Source: CAWDZK01 sp963807005
Lineage (GTDB): Bacteria; Actinomycetota; Actinomycetes; JACCUZ01
DNA: 64,000 nt
Assembly: GCA_963807005.1 (NCBI GenBank)
Contig: CAWDZK010000001.1
Span: forward strand, 186,001 to 250,000
Direction of reading: 5' to 3'
The notes under the pieces were generated by a model. That model saw only the letters and a list, made by a program, of their open reading frames with translations, was not told the DNA's origin and ran no database searches. Every line of letters starts with the position of its first letter. Position 1 is the first letter of the stretch. Below are positions 61,208-64,000 of this stretch, piece after piece. The translations under genes and the position numbers were made by a program.

Positions 61208-61960
61208 ATGAGCGACGTCCTCACCAGCACCGACTACCTCCGGCACCTGCGCGCCGACACCGACCGCATGCTCGACGTGGCCACCGACCTCGACGCGGAG
61301 GTGCCTGCCTGCCCGGGCTGGACCGTGCGGGACGCGCTGGTCCACACCGGGTCGGTGTTCAGCCACAAGGTCGCCTGCATCCGGTCGGGCCGACCGCGGA
61401 GCGAGGCCGACTGGGACCACGGCCCGTCCGAGGCGGCGGACCTCGACACCGTGCTCGCCTGGTTCCGCGAGCGCCGCGACGAGCTGCTCTCGGAGCTGGA
61501 GGCGCGGGAGCCGACCACGCCGGCGTTCACCTGGCACGAGGACCACCAGGACGTCGGCTTCTGGCAGCGCAGGATGGCGCAGGAAGCGGCGGTGCACCGG
61601 GTCGACGTGGAGAGCGGCACCGGCTCCGAGTCCTCGGTCGACCACGACCTGGCGGTGGACGGCATCGACGAGGTGCTCGACTGGTTCCTGGTCTACCAGG
61701 CCGAGGACGTCGGTCCCGACGGGCCCGGGCGCGGAACCGTCGCCGTGCGCACCGCCGACCGGTTCTGGCGGCTGAGGCTCACCGCGGACTCGGTCGACCT
61801 CGGCCGCCTGCCGGGCTCGGCCGACGCGATCGTCAGCGGCGAGGCGTCCGAGCTGTACCTGTGGCTGTGGGGCCGACGGCCCGACTCGGCCGTGCAGCTC
61901 GAGGGCGACCTCGACCTGCTGGCCGGGCTGCGGGCACGCCTGAACGTCGTCACCCAGTAG
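61208..61960 (+). CDS. Mycothiol-dependent maleylpyruvate isomerase family protein
   Basis: 250 residues. The N-terminal DinB-like helical bundle shows ACPGWTVRDALVHTG and QEAAVHRVDVE, carrying the metal-binding His positions. The C-terminal domain is of the MDMPI type. Members use mycothiol, the actinobacterial thiol; the actual substrate is unknown. CAGGAT lies six bases before the ATG. An oxidoreductase gene follows six bases downstream. Confidence 0.87.
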   Translation: MSDVLTSTDYLRHLRADTDRMLDVATDLDAEVPACPGWTVRDALVHTGSVFSHKVACIRSGRPRSEADWDHGPSEAADLDTVLAWFRERRDELLSELEAREPTTPAFTWHEDHQDVGFWQRRMAQEAAVHRVDVESGTGSESSVDHDLAVDGIDEVLDWFLVYQAEDVGPDGPGRGTVAVRTADRFWRLRLTADSVDLGRLPGSADAIVSGEASELYLWLWGRRPDSAVQLEGDLDLLAGLRARLNVVTQ

Positions 61961-61966
61961 CGCCGC

Positions 61967-63085
61967 GTGCCGACGTACGACGTCGTCGTCGCCGGGCTGG
62001 GCGGATTCGGCAGCGCGGCCGCGGCTCACCTCGCTGCCCGGGGTGTGCGGGTCCTCGGCCTCGACCCGCGGCCGGGCGCGCACGCGGAGGGCTCCAGCCA
62101 CGGGGAGACCCGGATCGTGCGGCAGGTCTACTTCGAGGGCGCGGCGTACGTGCCGCTGCTGCGCCGCACCTACGAGCTGTGGGCCGACCTGGCGGACGAG
62201 TCGGGCGACCCGCTGCTCCGCCGCACCGGGGGTCTGTTCCTCGGCCGTCCCGGCACCCGGATCTTCAGCGGCAGCTTGGAGACCGCCCGGCAGTGGGACC
62301 TCGCGCACGAGCAGCTCGACGCGGCCGAGGTGCATCGGCGGTTCCCGGCCTTCCGGCCGCCCGACGACGTGGCGGCCATCTACGAGGAGCGGGCCGGGAC
62401 GGTCCGTCCCGAGTCCGCCGTCGCCGCGCACCTGCGCCGCGCGGCGGCCTGCGGGGCGGAGCTGCGGCACGACGAGGCGGTCACCGGCTGGACGGTGGGC
62501 GACGCGGGTGTCCGGGTGCAGACCAGCCGCGGCGGGGTCGACACCGGCGTGCTGGTGCTCGCGCCCGGACGGTGGGCGCCGGAGCTGGTGCGGCTCGACC
62601 TCCCGCTGACCGTCGAACGCCGGGTGCAGCACTGGTTCGCGCCTCCGGCGGTGGACGACTTCCGGGCCGACCGGATGCCGGTCTGGATCTGGGACCGCGC
62701 CGACGGGACCTCGATGTACGGCGCGCCCGCACAGGACGGTCGCGACGACGTGAAGGCGGCGGTGCACTTCTCCGTGGGCCGCCCGGTGGACGGCTGGGAC
62801 GTGCCCGAGATCGCCGCGACGCTGGCCGAGCTGTTCCCACGCCTCGGGTCGCGGCACACGCGGCAGGCCGACTGCTGGTACACCCTCACCCCGGACGAGA
62901 ACTTCGTCGTGGGGCCGCACCCGGAGTCCGACCGGGTCCTGCTCGCCTGCGGCTTCTCCGGGCACGGCTTCAAGTTCACGCCGGTCCTGGGCGAGGTGCT
63001 GGCCGACCTGGCCACCGGGGGCGGCACGACGTTCGACCTGACGGCGTTCGACCCGTTGCGGGCAGCGGAGCGCCGGCCGGCGTGA
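61967..63085 (+). CDS. Monomeric sarcosine/N-methyl-tryptophan oxidase-like flavoprotein
   Basis: 372 residues. FAD-binding VVVAGLGGFGSAAAAHLA is at the N-terminus. DCWYTLTP carries the Cys that binds FAD covalently in monomeric sarcosine oxidase, and GFSGHGFKFTPVLGEVL is the C-terminal FAD segment. It would oxidise an N-methyl amino acid and release H2O2. The GTG start overlaps no gene, but its stop overlaps thpR by GTGA. Confidence 0.9.
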   Translation: MPTYDVVVAGLGGFGSAAAAHLAARGVRVLGLDPRPGAHAEGSSHGETRIVRQVYFEGAAYVPLLRRTYELWADLADESGDPLLRRTGGLFLGRPGTRIFSGSLETARQWDLAHEQLDAAEVHRRFPAFRPPDDVAAIYEERAGTVRPESAVAAHLRRAAACGAELRHDEAVTGWTVGDAGVRVQTSRGGVDTGVLVLAPGRWAPELVRLDLPLTVERRVQHWFAPPAVDDFRADRMPVWIWDRADGTSMYGAPAQDGRDDVKAAVHFSVGRPVDGWDVPEIAATLAELFPRLGSRHTRQADCWYTLTPDENFVVGPHPESDRVLLACGFSGHGFKFTPVLGEVLADLATGGGTTFDLTAFDPLRAAERRPA

Positions 63086-63597
63086 GGCTGTTCGTCGCCG
63101 TACGGCCGCCGACGGAGGCGCTCCGGCACGCAGCCGCCGCGGTCGGGGCCGTGCACGCGGTCGCACCCGGACCCCGCTGGGTCCCCGCCGAACGCTGGCA
63201 CCTCACCCTCGCGTTCTACGGCGAGGTCGTCGGGCGGGAGGTCGAGCGGCTGCGCCGGCGGCTGGACCGGGCGCTGGCGGACCTCGCGCCGATGACCTTG
63301 TCGCTGCAGGGGTCCGGCGCGTTCCGGCGGCGGGCGGTGTGGCTGGGCGTCGCCGGTGACGTGGGTGCGCTGCGGCGGGTCGCGGCCGCGGTCGCGCCGG
63401 GCGACCGTCCCTACCGGCCGCACCTGACCGTCGCCCGGCTGCGCGGCGACACCGACCCGACCCCTGCGGTGGCCGCACTCACGTCGTACGCCGGGCCGAG
63501 CTGGACGGTGACCGACGTGCACCTGGTGCGGTCCCACCTCGGTCCGCGCCCGGTGTACGAGGACGTGGCGACCTGGTCGTCCGCCGCCCGGTCGTAG
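63082..63597 (+). CDS. thpR: RNA 2',3'-cyclic phosphodiesterase (LigT/ThpR)
   Basis: 171 residues from GTG. Two H-x-T/S-x motifs are in place: HLTLAFYG and HLTVARLRG. The 2H phosphoesterase opens 2',3'-cyclic phosphates of RNA, for example during repair. The start overlaps the preceding oxidoreductase stop, though no functional link is evident. Confidence 0.93.
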   Translation: MRLFVAVRPPTEALRHAAAAVGAVHAVAPGPRWVPAERWHLTLAFYGEVVGREVERLRRRLDRALADLAPMTLSLQGSGAFRRRAVWLGVAGDVGALRRVAAAVAPGDRPYRPHLTVARLRGDTDPTPAVAALTSYAGPSWTVTDVHLVRSHLGPRPVYEDVATWSSAARS

Positions 63598-63606
63598 GGT
63601 CGGCGG

Positions 63607-63690
63607 ATGGACCCGAGGACGCGGCGGCTCGTGGTGCTCGCCGCCCTGGCGCTGCTCGTGGTCCTCGTCGTCGCCGGCGCGTTCCGCTAG
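63607..63690 (+). CDS. 27-residue single-pass membrane miniprotein
   Basis: The frame encodes MDPRTRRL followed by one hydrophobic helix (about residues 8-25) and ends AFR. TAGGGT (63595-63600) lies exactly six bases before the ATG, the same arrangement as at leaderless starts elsewhere in this window. The -10 includes the thpR stop codon. No homologue is known to me. The promoter match makes translation likely but does not prove it. Confidence 0.5.
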   Translation: MDPRTRRLVVLAALALLVVLVVAGAFR

Positions 63691-63707
63691 CCCCCCGAAC
63701 TCCCGTT

Positions 63708-63725
63708 GACCACGTATACGTGGTC
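63708..63725. repeat. 18-base perfect palindrome, family with 6509 and 6577
   Basis: GACCACGTATACGTGGTC is perfectly self-complementary. It shares the ACGT-NN-ACGT layout with the palindromes near lysS, with GACC in place of GATC. It lies 18 bases after the miniprotein stop. Confidence 0.8.
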
Positions 63726-63769
63726 GACCTGTAGTTGACGCGGCACACGCGCCCCGACAAGCACCCGTT

Positions 63770-63787
63770 GACCACGTCAACGTGGTC
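63770..63787. repeat. 18-base palindrome with two-base centre
   Basis: GACCACGT (63770-63777) and ACGTGGTC (63780-63787) pair around CA. Both this copy and the one at 63708 are preceded by CCGTT. It lies 112 bases before the next start codon. The rest of 63691-63898 shows no other feature I can support. Confidence 0.78.
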
Positions 63788-63898
63788 GAACGCCTCGGGA
63801 CGGGCGGGTGGCCGAGGGGCGGCTGCGGGTCGAGGTCCGGGGCGGTCCGTTGACGGTCCGTACCCCGGTCCGAGCGGGGAGGCGCCTAGTCTCTCCCG

Positions 63899-64000
63899 GT
63901 GAGCAGCCGCACGGTGCGCGTCCCCCTGGCTGCGGCGGTGCGCCGACAGGCCTGGGCCGTGCGCATCGTGTTCGCCACCAACGGCCTGCTCTTCGCCAGC
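63899..64000 (+). CDS. Start of an MFS transporter gene (truncated by window end)
   Basis: 34 codons are visible from GTG 63899. TAGTCT (63887-63892) is six bases upstream, so the transcript is probably leaderless. The protein begins with a basic stretch, then WAVRIVFATNGLLFAS, the usual first helix of an actinobacterial MFS subgroup. Nothing further can be said. Confidence 0.7.
   Translation, partial: MSSRTVRVPLAAAVRRQAWAVRIVFATNGLLFAS

Noticed and set aside
60452..63166. 904-codon minus-strand ORF across four genes
   Set aside because: It is antisense to MFS, isomerase and oxidase genes with clear motifs, and its composition is dominated by Arg, Gly, Val and His as expected for a shadow frame.

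Overview
The window is very GC-rich (about 70% or more by eye), gene-dense DNA with many GTG starts, ATGA/GTGA overlaps and leaderless-type promoters. Lsr2, ClpC, DisA, RadA, DUF3027, DUF2530, an LmeA/DUF2993-like protein and a mycothiol-dependent-enzyme homologue place it in Actinomycetota. A soil or rock genus of the Geodermatophilaceae type (Blastococcus, Modestobacter, Geodermatophilus) is my best guess, but that is inference. I see no rRNA, tRNA, CRISPR array, transposase or integrase, and no gene-free stretch above 300 bases.

Layout. 1-3.9 kb: the 3' part of a cytochrome P450, a MidA-type methyltransferase, a PIG-L deacetylase, a DUF1810 protein and a DHFR-like reductase. 3.9-28.3 kb: a conserved actinobacterial core, in an order that resembles Mycobacterium Rv3603c-Rv3585: DUF2520 protein-panC-coaX (no panD), lysS, a 42-residue membrane peptide, lsr2, clpC, mutY, disA and radA. 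Inserted in it are a glycosyltransferase set (GT39, a Pro/Gly-rich membrane protein, a GT2-GtrA fusion), a three-gene ABC exporter and a cheB-cheR-cheW operon. 28.4-31.9 kb: PIG-L protein, Cys-rich protein, Ppx/GppA phosphatase, TIM-barrel epimerase. 31.9-43.3 kb: an accessory block with a TetM/OtrA-type ribosomal protection protein, a TetR-controlled ABC exporter, a second ABC exporter of the polyketide-antibiotic type and an MFS porter. 43.4-46.6 kb: proline dehydrogenase, proC, HAD phosphatase, GNAT. 46.6-64 kb: aldo/keto reductase, MFS carriers, DUF3027, a secreted protein built of two repeats, a 970-residue sacsin-like GHKL protein, a purine permease, a GAF-EAL c-di-GMP phosphodiesterase, a FluC pair, a MarR-MFS pair, a sarcosine/N-methyltryptophan oxidase-like enzyme, ThpR, a 27-residue membrane peptide and the start of an MFS gene.

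How the genes work together. panC and coaX serve CoA synthesis. disA makes c-di-AMP and the EAL protein degrades c-di-GMP. clpC, radA, mutY and the sacsin-like protein serve protein and DNA quality control. The ribosomal protection protein and two ABC exporters in the 32-42 kb block look like self-defence against antibiotics. PRODH and ProC catalyse opposite sides of proline/P5C metabolism.

The most unusual features are non-coding or very small: two near-identical nested hairpins 20.6 kb apart; two pairs of ACGT-centred palindromes at opposite ends of the window; an overlapping leader ORF on the ribosomal protection gene; two tandem hexapeptide ORFs chained by ATGA overlaps into cheB; and a TetR-type operator lying over the start codon of a leaderless ABC gene.
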